From Hydnum rufescens UP504 (taxonomy: Eukaryota > Basidiomycota > Agaricomycetes > Cantharellales > Hydnaceae): 19,892 nucleotides of DNA. The position numbers were made by a program, and so were the translations under genes. Where the stretch lies: the NCBI GenBank assembly GCA_014904985.1, contig MU129360.1:1-19892 (forward strand). Reading direction: 5' to 3'. The notes beneath the pieces were generated by a model. The model ran no database searches and was not told the origin of the DNA. It was given only the letters and a program-made list of their open reading frames with translations. This document shows, piece after piece, positions 10,350-18,095 of this stretch. Positions within the stretch are counted from its first letter, which is position 1, and each line of letters begins with the position of its first letter.

Positions 10350-11040
10350 ATCCTGCTCAGCACGATTGGCGATAAGACGCCATCCGCATCCAACATCCGT
10401 ACAGTGTCACCGATATCTGAATTGTTGTGGCAGATGCCTGGTTTCGCGTCCGGGGTGCTCCTTTTCTCACCTCCAAAGCAGCCAAGAGGACAATTTTGTC
10501 CTGACAGTAATATAAACGAATAGAGTAAATCAACAATGAAAGCTAGGTTATTGTCGAGAATACATCCCCCGTTGTAAAAGCTACCTCAATCCCATTTAGA
10601 GAGGGAAAGATGATTGAGCTCATGCTTCCCCAGAAACAAAATCTCAGTGCCAATAAATGATTTCAACAACTACCGCCAAGTTAGATCGTTTCAAGCAGAT
10701 ATTGCAACGAACGTACCATCAGGACCTCCTGGCTAACAGTGCATCCCTGGGGAGCGAGACACCGATCGCCGACGGCGCCCGACCACTAGTGTCACGCCCG
10801 CGGCTTGGTAGCCGAAAGACTAGAGGGCTCCCTCGAAGACTTTGAGGGATCTCAGGCTTTGGGACGACTGGCGCTGTAGCCCCACGAAGGCCCTCTTTTC
10901 CGCTTCAGATATTCTGGAGGGACCACTGACATGGAGGGACGACCTTCGTCCATCAGCCACTGCCTCCTCCTCTTCGTCTTCGTCGTCCTTCAAGATCTTT
11001 CACCACCTAACATGTACACATTATAGAAATGAAACCGAAA
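10350..11040 (-). pseudogene. Avt-like transporter fragment inside the noisy copy
   Basis: This repeats the 5188-5890 part of the transporter pseudogene: the acidic run, the first two membrane helices and the GGTLYG region, with added one-base indels. Between about 10615 and 11015 it is close to its counterpart. It stops at about 11040 inside the intron-like sequence after the acidic run and joins block D of unit IV. The N-terminal exons present at 5930-6540 are therefore missing here. Confidence 0.55.
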
Positions 11041-11049
11041 GGCAATATA

Positions 11050-12254
11050 AGACAGCACCACGAACTAGAGCCTCGTTCGTCGGGGAAAAAGTTACTATCC
11101 CTCGCGCTTTCAATCCAGTGCTTCCAATCAGTATTAATCCCAAACTGAAAGAGACGTGAGACCGAAGATATCCACGCACTACTCGTTGCCGTTATTTCTA
11201 TCTCCAACCAATTCTCAATCCCCTTGCATTCAACAACCCTACATGAAGGAAATCGTATTCGCGTAATTCAGGTTTGACGAAAGGGTCCTAGTCATCATAG
11301 TCGCCACGCCATGATCTGCTGACTCTGTATCCTCTATAACACAAGCGCACGGTTCGGATGAGTCCGAAGCGGTGATCCATCACCCGTCTCGATTGTACGG
11401 CCCAATCCAAAAAGGGAAGTAGGGCACATGACGAGTTTGATACAATGCCCAATGGGCGTACCGCCGCCTCCATCGTGCTGACTGAATACGTTGGGAGTGC
11501 CGTCACCTAGAGTCAGAACGATAGAATAATACGAATTGGGAAACATGTAACTGATGACCCCAATGCGAGAGAGAGGCGCACACGAAATTCGTCCAGAGCC
11601 CGATGGAAGCCTTCCGCAAATGTGTTCAGGTCTCCCCCAGTATTCTCGGGTTGACTGGAAAAGAAGCGGCGCCTATTCTCCCCAGACGAAATCGACCGCT
11701 TCATCGTCCGCGAAATGTCCCGTAACTTCCTGCATAAGGGTTGGCCCCAATGACACCCTTCAGTCAATAGTCTCTAGTGGATTCCATTTTGTAATTCAAC
11801 CCTCACCTCGCGAGCCTACGTAGCTGGTGTACGAGTTCAGGAGAGAACAAGTGCGATTCCGTATAGCCCAAGGGCTCCAGAAGTTCTGCAAGGAGACGAA
11901 TGTCACTCTCCAGGTGCCGCAGTGTTCTTTCATCAGTGGTAGCAGTCTGGATCGATTCCGAACAAGAGCACAGCAAGCAGGATAAACAAACAGTCATATA
12001 TTTAGACCTATCGTCCCACTGACAACATTTATTTCCTTTATGGCATTCAGGAAAGCACGGATCCCCGTTCGCACGCCACTAATGCCAACAGGGATCTCCC
12101 CAAGTGCGTTCTCCACAGATATTATTGCAGCGGTGGAGGTGCCTTTGGGGAGTCGGGCGAGCACATTGCTCTTTGTGGCTGTGGGTTTGCGGTGTGTAAA
12201 AAATGCAAGTAAGTGCTGAGCCCACATCTGCCATGGTCTGCTTGGATCGCTCAT
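11050..12254 (-). pseudogene. Gene X, unit IV copy, best-preserved N-terminus
   Basis: The start codon at 12252-12254 opens MSDPSRPWQMWAQHLLAFFT. The frame stays open to 11994 and includes AAIISVENALGEIPVGISG and GIRAFLNAIKEINVV. Next, in another frame after a probable intron, comes TTDERTLRHLESDIRLLAEL followed by LEPLGYTESHLFSPELVHQL (about 11960-11830), then GDLNTFAEGFHRALDEFRVR (about 11650-11590), block E from 11506 down, and the edge of D. Alternating hydrophobic spacing suggests an alpha-helical N-terminus. Against 3799-3981, about nine of fourteen substitutions fall at the same codon position, so the ancestor was probably translated. The family is not identified; a helical N-terminal domain of a fungal STAND or NLR-like protein is one possibility. 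Block D is truncated at 11050. Confidence 0.42.
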
Positions 12255-12573
12255 TGTGGGTGATTGGAAACTGAGGGACTGGAGAGATCGTGGGTTGGGG
12301 AAGACACGGTGAGCAACAGAGAGCAAATATTGCAGTAATGGCTCGCTGAGATGGGGCGATTGCGCTGGCCTAGTACAGCTTCCATAATTTGAAGTGGGCA
12401 CGGCCTTGCCTTGGAAGATGCCGAAGAGGATAGGTTGCTCACATTCCACTCCCGCATAGGCAGTCTGAACCATCGCTTCCTGTCAAGTGCTGGCGATCGC
12501 AGGCAAGTGATTGTTTCTGACATCATAATGATCCATTTCAGACCGCGAACCGCATCGTTGTGAGCCTGGGTAC
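11050..12573. repeat. Tandem segment, unit IV (D-E-A, truncated)
   Basis: It begins abruptly inside block D (matching 2817 onward in unit I), continues through E (about 11170-11612) and A (from 11613), and ends at GAGCCTGGGTAC, where units I and II continue with ACACTCCAGATAA. The right break coincides with the edge of a probable LTR at 12574. This copy has clean substitutions only, like units I and II. Confidence 0.75.
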
Positions 12574-13121
12574 TGTAATAAAGTACTATGAATTGGACAA
12601 GTAAACCGTCGTGAACCGAGGGTAGTTGAACACGTAGCCTAGGGAAGCATGTAGGGAGATATGAAAGGGAAAAGCAAGGAGGTAGGATACGAGGGAAATA
12701 GGCAAAGCGGGCGATATGAGCGGCTTGAATGAGCGCGGTTGTGCGAGTTTGAGGAGGGCATAGCAAGGGGCGCACTTCGTAGCGCGTCCTTAGTTCAACC
12801 AACTCAAAGATCCTACCTAGCCTGGCTAGGTAGTAATCTCACTTCCCGTTTGGCCTGGCCTCACATGGAAGTGGAGTGAATGGGCGACGGAAGAAGGCAG
12901 AGAGTTACCTGGAATGGTGATTTGTTAGTAGCTTAGCCGATAGTGAGTACTCACTGCTCGGCTCTCATATTCTCGTGTTCCTATGAATGGCGTGTTACTT
13001 CGACTCGCACTGGGGAGTAAAAACAACATAGAATTTGATGGGTTCACCGCAGGTTCGCCGCGGCAGCTCCCTAACATCGTGCAACGTATGTACACTACTA
13101 TTACATAATTGCTATACTACA
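12574..13121 (-). mobile_element. Probable 3' LTR in minus orientation
   Basis: Read on the minus strand this 548-bp stretch begins TGTAGTATAGC (13121) and ends TTTATTACA (12574), so it has TG...CA ends and near-matching terminal inverted repeats. Immediately outside its 5' end lies AGGGGGGCAC (13131-13122 on the minus strand), which looks like a polypurine tract next to a 3' LTR. It interrupts unit IV exactly at its left edge. The other LTR was not found and no reverse transcriptase or integrase motif was recognised in the adjoining sequence, so the element is incomplete or the call is wrong. A perfect 10-bp hairpin lies inside. Confidence 0.4.
12813..12833. repeat. Perfect 10-bp hairpin
   Basis: CTACCTAGCC, one base, then GGCTAGGTAG form a perfect inverted repeat inside the probable LTR. 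There is no T- or A-run next to it to suggest a terminator. It may be a structural element of the LTR or chance. Confidence 0.5.
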
Positions 13122-13724
13122 GTGCCCCCCTGTATATACTAAGCACGACGGCTAGTCCACCGATATTTTGTCCAATACAATTTCGTAGACCTCCCGAGCG
13201 CTTACCCATCTGAAGTATTCCGTGTCGTAAGTGCCGCAGGCTAGTAGCAATGTGGGGGGAGACCGGGGGTGAGGTATGCGCAGCGGAAGCCAGCAATTTA
13301 CGGATGATGCTGGTGGAGTCCAAAGGGACTGAGAAACCCAAAGGGGAGACGTAGGAGAGATGCTTATGAAGGAGGGCCTCTAAATCCGCAGCTTGATTTC
13401 ACTGCAAGGCCGAGGATGTTGGCCCCAGAGTGCGGAATTGATGAATCCGTTTGATAAGGAAGGCTGGCGAGAGCATGTACTGCAACATTAGTCGGGAGCT
13501 AGAGCCCTGCACCCTGGGTGGGAGGCTTGTCACTCCAAGTAATAGAAGGATCAATTCTTCCTGCTATAGAAGAAGGGTTAGGAGCTCCGATGACTGTCAA
13601 ATCAAAATCTGGTTCAGCCAGTGTGTAGATAGGAGACTGTGTTTCTGTTTATTCAAATGGGTTGGTTCGCTTCGATGGTTGATCACTCTCTGTAAGATAT
13701 GTATGTGTTTATTGGAGAATGGAA
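13122..13724. other. Unassigned sequence beside the probable LTR
   Basis: Open frames of 74 codons on the minus strand (13341-13117) and 92 codons on the plus strand (13451-13729) are present, but neither contains a motif I recognise and neither has a second copy here for comparison. If 12574-13121 is a 3' LTR in minus orientation, this would be the degraded 3' internal part of that retroelement. It ends in a purine-rich stretch (GGAGAATGGAA near 13713-13723). Confidence 0.3.
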
Positions 13725-13761
13725 TGTGATATGGACTAGCAATAGTCAATGATATATCGTA

Positions 13762-13877
13762 GATGCTTATAAGAAGGCTTATACGTCATATGGAATGCTT
13801 ATAGAAAGGCTTATATGTGGAGGATGCTTATAGGAAGGCTTATACGTCTGGGATGCTTGTGGAAAGGCTTATACGTG
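13762..13877 (+). repeat. Four tandem copies of a 30-bp repeat
   Basis: Units begin at 13762, 13793, 13823 and 13852, each of the form GATGCTTATA-GAAGGCTTATACGT with small changes. Each unit contains two GCTTATA words. Such short arrays are common in LTR U3 regions and may hold factor-binding sites. Confidence 0.85.
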
Positions 13878-14268
13878 TTCATGTTGCGTTTGTTTGTTTA
13901 CTGATATTTGTGTGTCCTTGTTTATGTCCTCCTAGTCAAAATGCGGATATCTGTGGGCTATAGAATGGTCAGTGCTTGGTTGGTTTGGTTAGTATGCTTT
14001 AATCTTCTTTCCTGACTCATATTTCATTATGCTTACCTTTTCCTTGGATGTCCAGCAACTCTAACCTTAGGTTCTGCAACTATCCTTGGCTTCAGTATTT
14101 CGCGTAGATGGCTTCCAGTAGCTTGGTCTCAACAACCTTGAAGATGACTTAGCTCCAGATGGCTTTAGATAGACAGTTCTTTAGATATTAAGCAGAATGG
14201 TAGACAGTAGTTGACAGTGGTTGATTTCCAGAGTGAGGAGATGGGGGGAACAAGAAAATCTGCTAGCT

Positions 14269-14274
14269 TATATA
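14269..14274 (+). promoter_or_regulatory. TATA box candidate
   Basis: TATATA lies in CTTATATACCTATCTGAAGG, between the 30-bp repeat array and the AATAAA-containing direct repeats. The position suits an LTR promoter on the plus strand. There is no start-site evidence. Confidence 0.35.
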
Positions 14275-14337
14275 CCTATCTGAAGGTGGCTGTGCATGGA
14301 GCAAGAACAAAAGAGTAATAAAGCTATGAGATCATAG

Positions 14338-14542
14338 TGATGTCATGGGGGAGTCATAGTGGAGTAGAACAAAAGAGTAATAAAGAAATGATGTCATAAT
14401 GCGGTCATAGCTGAGTCATCCATAGAGTGTGATGTCATAGTGAAGTCATAGTGATGTCATTCATAAAGAGAACAAAAGGATTCATAAAGGGAATGATGTC
14501 ACTAATTTGCTGAGCTTATGGAGTGGTTGGAGCATGATGTCA
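14338..14542 (+). promoter_or_regulatory. Six TGATGTCA motifs
   Basis: The octamer occurs at 14338, 14389, 14430, 14452, 14494 and 14535. It is one base from the palindromic CRE/ATF site TGACGTCA. GTCATAG and GAGTCAT variants are interspersed, and the 19-bp word GAACAAAAGAGTAATAAAG is repeated at 14305 and 14367. The cluster may be a binding array or simply a decayed tandem repeat. Confidence 0.55.
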
Positions 14543-14616
14543 CTGATCTTGTGATGTGTTTTGGGGCTCATGGGAAGCGAAATTAAAGGACATCTCTGGG
14601 TTCTGGAGATTAATCT

Positions 14617-14700
14617 GAGCATAGTCCAGTGGTTAAGGTGTTTTTGTTACTGGTTAATAAAAGGAACAAGTGCATGGTGTGGGATTCGATGCAGAGACAG
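14617..14700 (+). other. tRNA-like segment, possible SINE head
   Basis: TAGTCCAGTGGTTAAGG at 14622 resembles the D-arm and A box of a tRNA gene, and GGGATTCGATGC at 14681 resembles the T-arm and B box. The spacing of about 59 bases fits a tRNA with a long variable arm. The acceptor stem does not pair and no anticodon loop is convincing, so it is not a working tRNA. Together with the repeats that follow, it may be the head of a tRNA-derived SINE with an RNA polymerase III promoter. Confidence 0.4.
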
Positions 14701-14721
14701 CAGTTTGTATCTGTAATAGGC

Positions 14722-15145
14722 GTGCTTGGTATCATTCGATGCGGATTTTTAACAGCTTTCTGGGCGCGGTGGTTCCGAGCAGATCCGGTGTAAACTGACA
14801 GAGAAATTCGTTTTTTACTGATGGGTGTTGATTCTGATAGTAATATCATTCTGTAGAGTTCAATTTTGATCTGTTCTTCGCGTGCTCAGTACCGTTGGAT
14901 GCGGATTTTTTATATCTTTCTAGGCGCGGCTGTTTCGAGAGGATTGAATGCGAACTGACGGAGGTATTCGTTTTTTACTGGAAATCCTGGATTTTAATAA
15001 TAAAATTGGCCTGGAGAGTGCAGTTTTGGTCCGTTCAACTTGTGTTTGGTACCATTCGAAAGGTGTGAATCATAGCTTTCTAAGCGTTATATGGGCGTAC
15101 CTCTCCGATCAAAACTGATGGAGTTATAAAACGAATTTCGTTTCT
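14722..15145. repeat. Three diverged 160-bp tandem repeats
   Basis: Units start at 14722, 14882 and 15042, exactly 160 bases apart, with the words GTGCTTGGTATCATTCGATG, TTTCTGGGCGCGG, AAACTGACAGAG and TTCGTTTTTTACTG recurring. The third unit is the most diverged. The array lies between the tRNA-like segment and the 3' end of the hypothetical gene at 15176. It has no open frame. Confidence 0.75.
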
Positions 15146-15175
15146 GCATGTAGCCGTAATTAATCTCATAATCAG

Positions 15176-16523
15176 TCATGTGATCGTCCAATGGCTGGAA
15201 GTTGTGTAATTTCGCATTTTCTGATACTGGATGTTTTTATCTTCCACACCGCTGAAAGTGAGGGACGGGTGCAAGGGATTCCCTTGGGGGTCCAAGGGGA
15301 TTGGGAAGCTTTCAAGGCGTTCCCTGCCTCTCACTCGTATTCTCTGTATGACTTTGGCCTTAGCTCTAAGGCTGAACTCTTGCAGAGTGCCAGGAATCGC
15401 ACTGGGGTGTATCCCTGCAGCCGAGGGTTTGGCAGGGTATTGGAGGAACACCGCTCTTTGGTTCTGAACCGCTAGGAGGGCCCGGTCCTGATCCTTGTAA
15501 GCGATAATAGTTGTTCGTAGGAGATGAAGCCACGAGTGTACGTAGGGGCTGTACTTCTCAAATAGTTCACATTCCAGTTCATCCTCGGACCCGAAATAGA
15601 GGAAAGGGGCGAGGTGTACTGGGAAAGTCCCTGCGTGAACGCATTCGTCATCCCAATTGGCCTCGGTTCCAATGGTCGATGAGCCTGGCTCCGCCCCCGA
15701 CGGCAATGGGACCTCCTCCCGGGACTCCTGGGTGCCAAAAAGTCTTTGAAGGGCGGGAGATTCACATCCTCGGAAGATGGGGGATTCACATCTTCGAAGG
15801 ACGGGGGATCCTCAGCCGTAGATGCAGCTGGGATCAGTGGAGGAGGAGGGCGTGGCGTGTTCTGCGGGTCTGAAGGGTATAAGGGATCTGCTTCGATACG
15901 TTCTAGCAGGTCCAGTGGGGCCCATAAGGGTGGGCGTACAGGTCCACTAACCGCTGGCGCAGAGGGGCAGTGTGGAGGAAAGCGGGGAACATTGGGGGAG
16001 CAATCCAGTTCCCTTGGTTTCGCTCAGCCCACCTCTTGCAGGTCTTGTAGTTTTCATGGAATAGCAGTAGTGGGGGTTCGTAGCGTTTCCGATCCACAAG
16101 CTCTTTGAGGGAGATGGTCTCCTTCCCTAATGCCTCCTGCATCTCCTGGAGGACCGCCGTGGTATTAGGCTCCTTCGTGCTCATCAGCCAGTGGATCATC
16201 CATGCCACATAGACCTCGTCCTTTTCTCCCCTGGGCCACCTGTAATTGGCTCCATGGAAGCGATGGTAAGGGCCCGGTGCTGGTGCTTCAGTGGCATGCC
16301 CTGGGCGTACCACCCAAACATCCATTGGTCTCAGTACCTCCTGTGTCGTGATAGCCCGGCCCAATTCCCTATGGAATTGCACCCGTGTCTTCTCCCGTGT
16401 GAACCCTTCACCGAACCAGCGCGAAGGGAAGTGCTCCTCAGCGTGGGCCCGGGCTCGTGCCCAGAGGGGTGATTCTTCCACTGAGCCTCGCAGCCCATGC
16501 TGTAAATATTTTGCAAAAAACAC
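15176..16523 (-). CDS. Hypothetical protein, about 450 aa, interrupted by two frameshifts
   Basis: A minus-strand protein can be followed through three frames: 16523-15903 (206 codons, opening MFFAKYLQHGLRGSVEES and rich in Trp and Arg), then DLLERIEADPLYPSDP and a Pro-rich linker with a repeated SFEDVNPP/SSEDVNLP unit (about 15912-15740), then a C-terminal part ending at 15176 (WDDECVHAGTF, LFEKYSPYVHSWLHLL, FSLRAKAKVIQRIRVR). The first break lies at GGGGCCC near 15914-15920 and the second at an A5 run near 15736-15740, so each could be a one-base length error. Codon choice and sustained length argue for a real gene. No family is recognised, and the repeat-rich setting suggests a transposon-associated or expanded fungal family. 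No membrane segment or signal peptide is seen. The start could lie further upstream, behind an intron. Confidence 0.6.
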
Positions 16524-16960
16524 GGTAACTTACTGTGGAAGGGTTGCATCAAAACCCAGTAACTCTGTTGCATCAAGCTACAGTAACCCCGTTTCATTAA
16601 ACCTTTTGCATCCAGGCTATTATTATTATTCCAGTTAAATAATATATATTTTATAATATTAATATCCCTAAATGCGGTAATTAGATAGCCCAATAAGGAA
16701 GGGTGCATTAGATAATATCCCATAATAACCTTGGATAATATCCAGTTACATAATACACTGATTCCTATTGAAAAAAAGCCTAAATGCGGAAATTAAATGA
16801 ACTACATCCAAGAAAATTTTCCCCATCCAGCCCAATGGGGGCCCAGGACCAGGGGGTGGTGCCTGGGATGGATGGATGGACCCCTAGGGACCCTGATACA
16901 GTGAAAAAAACCAGGCCCAGGGCCACTGGTTAGTGCCTGAAACAATGAGAACAGTAAAAA
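16524..16960. other. AT-rich sequence upstream of the hypothetical gene: no gene
   Basis: It contains small direct repeats (GTTGCATCAA at about 16543 and 16569; CCTAAATGCGG at about 16668 and 16778), an AT-rich core near 16619-16665 and an ATGG tetranucleotide run near 16869. A possible intron with good ends (GTAAGT...TTTACAG, minus strand, 16533-16500) lies across the start of the hypothetical gene but does not give a convincing upstream exon. Promoter sequence for the minus-strand gene is possible. Confidence 0.4.
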
Positions 16961-16961
16961 C

Positions 16962-18095
16962 AGCACCGGAACCACCGGAAATTGCCGGAACTTAAGCGCT
17001 GGGCGGACGAGTCTGAAATTTGGCACATGATTAGAGACTATTAGGACGCAAATCATATCAAAATTTCAGCCCAATCCATGCATTACTTATGGAGATATGA
17101 GCCAAACAAGCTTGGACATTAAAATTTGATTTCCTCCCCCCATAAAATAGCTAGAGACTTGAAAATTCACATAGAGTATGACATCATTATAAAGTGATCA
17201 TGTGCCCAAAATCAGCCCAATCCATGCAATTAAAGAGGGGGAACTGGGCAGGGGGACCAGAACCACCGGAACATGCCAGAGGATAAGCGCTGGGCAGACG
17301 AGTCTGAAATTTGGCACATGGTTAGAGACTATTAGGATGCAAATCATATCAAAATTTCAGCCAAATCCATGCATTACTTATGGATATATAAGCCAAACAA
17401 GTGTAGACATTAGAATTGATTTCCACCCCCTATAAAATAGCTGGGGACTTGAAAATTTACACAGAGTATAAAGTCATTGTAAGGTAATCATGTGCCAAAA
17501 ATCAGCCCAATCCATGGACTTAAAGAGGGGGAACTGGGCAGGGGGGACCAGAACCACCGGAAGATGCCGGAAATTAAGCGCTGGGCGGACGAGTCTGACA
17601 TTTGGCACATGATTTGAGACTATTAGGACGCAAATAATATCAAAATTTCAGCTTAATCCATGCATTACTTATGGAGATATGAGCCAAACAATTTGGACAT
17701 TAAAAACTGATTTCCTCCCCCTATAAAATAGCTGGGGACTTGAAAATTTACACAGAGTATGAAGTCATTATAAAGTAATTATGTGCAAAAAATCAGCCCA
17801 ATCCATGCACTTAAAGAGGGGGAACTGGGCAGGGGGGACCGGAACCACCGGAAGATGCCAGAAAATAAGCGCTGGGCGGACATGTTTGAAGTTTGGCACA
17901 TATTAGGAGGCTATTGGTACGCAAATCATATCAAAATTTCAGCCAAATCCATGCATTACTTATGGAGATATGAGCCAAACAAGTTTGAACATTGAAAATT
18001 GATTTACTCCCCCTACAGTCAAGATATGAACTTGAAATTTTACACAGAGTATATTCATATAATGGACTAAATCTATGACAAAAATCAGCCCAATC
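16962..18095. repeat. Tandem array, 291-bp unit, about 3.9 copies
   Basis: The word AAGCGCTGGGC starts at 16994, 17285, 17576 and 17867, so the period is exactly 291 bases three times running, although the units differ at many positions. Each unit carries GAACCACCGGAA, TCAAAATTTCAGC, CATGCATTACTTATG and AAAGAGGGGGAACTGGGCAG. Open frames of 70-77 codons in it are by-products. The fourth unit runs into the giant palindrome. It looks like satellite or subtelomere-type repeat DNA; no telomere motif is present. Confidence 0.9.

Larger units (their letters stand above)
8395..11050. repeat. Noisy near-copy of 3125-5895 (unit III)
   Basis: This stretch aligns along its length to 3125-5895 and shares that copy's private variants (for example TTGTGTTG-GCTGG near 3411 and TTGTGTTGCTGG near 8608), so it is the same version of blocks E, A and F. 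It differs mainly by one-base deletions and insertions, many in or beside homopolymers, roughly one every 10-30 bases. In 10657-11015 against 5506-5866 I counted about 14 differences, of which at least 10 are indels. The clean copies differ from each other mainly by substitutions. The first 180 bp are the worst, A/C-rich and barely alignable. Both borders are abrupt. I read it as uncorrected long-read sequence; a genuine, freshly decayed duplicate is the alternative. Confidence 0.75.
13725..14600 (+). mobile_element. LTR-like control region (possible second LTR)
   Basis: The stretch starts TGTGATATGG after a purine-rich run. It contains a 30-bp tandem repeat, a TATA box at 14269-14274, and downstream two copies of GAACAAAAGAGTAATAAAG (14305-14323 and 14367-14385) with AATAAA-type signals and six TGATGTCA motifs. 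That order (repeats, TATA, polyadenylation-like signals) is the usual U3-R layout of a fungal LTR retrotransposon in plus orientation. A matching end, a target duplication and a partner LTR were not seen, so it could also be a solo or truncated LTR. It has no open frame of note. Confidence 0.35.

Noticed and set aside
8395..11050. Repeat-induced point mutation as the cause of decay
   Set aside because: Differences are indels, not an excess of C-to-T and G-to-A changes.
13117..13341. Copia or gypsy polymerase C-terminus beside the probable LTR
   Set aside because: No RNase H, integrase or reverse transcriptase motif could be read in any minus frame.
14617..14700. Functional tRNA gene
   Set aside because: Acceptor and anticodon stems do not pair; only box-like words are present.
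16962..18095. CRISPR-like array
   Set aside because: Units are 291 bp and diverge throughout; there is no short repeat with unique spacers, and the genome is fungal.
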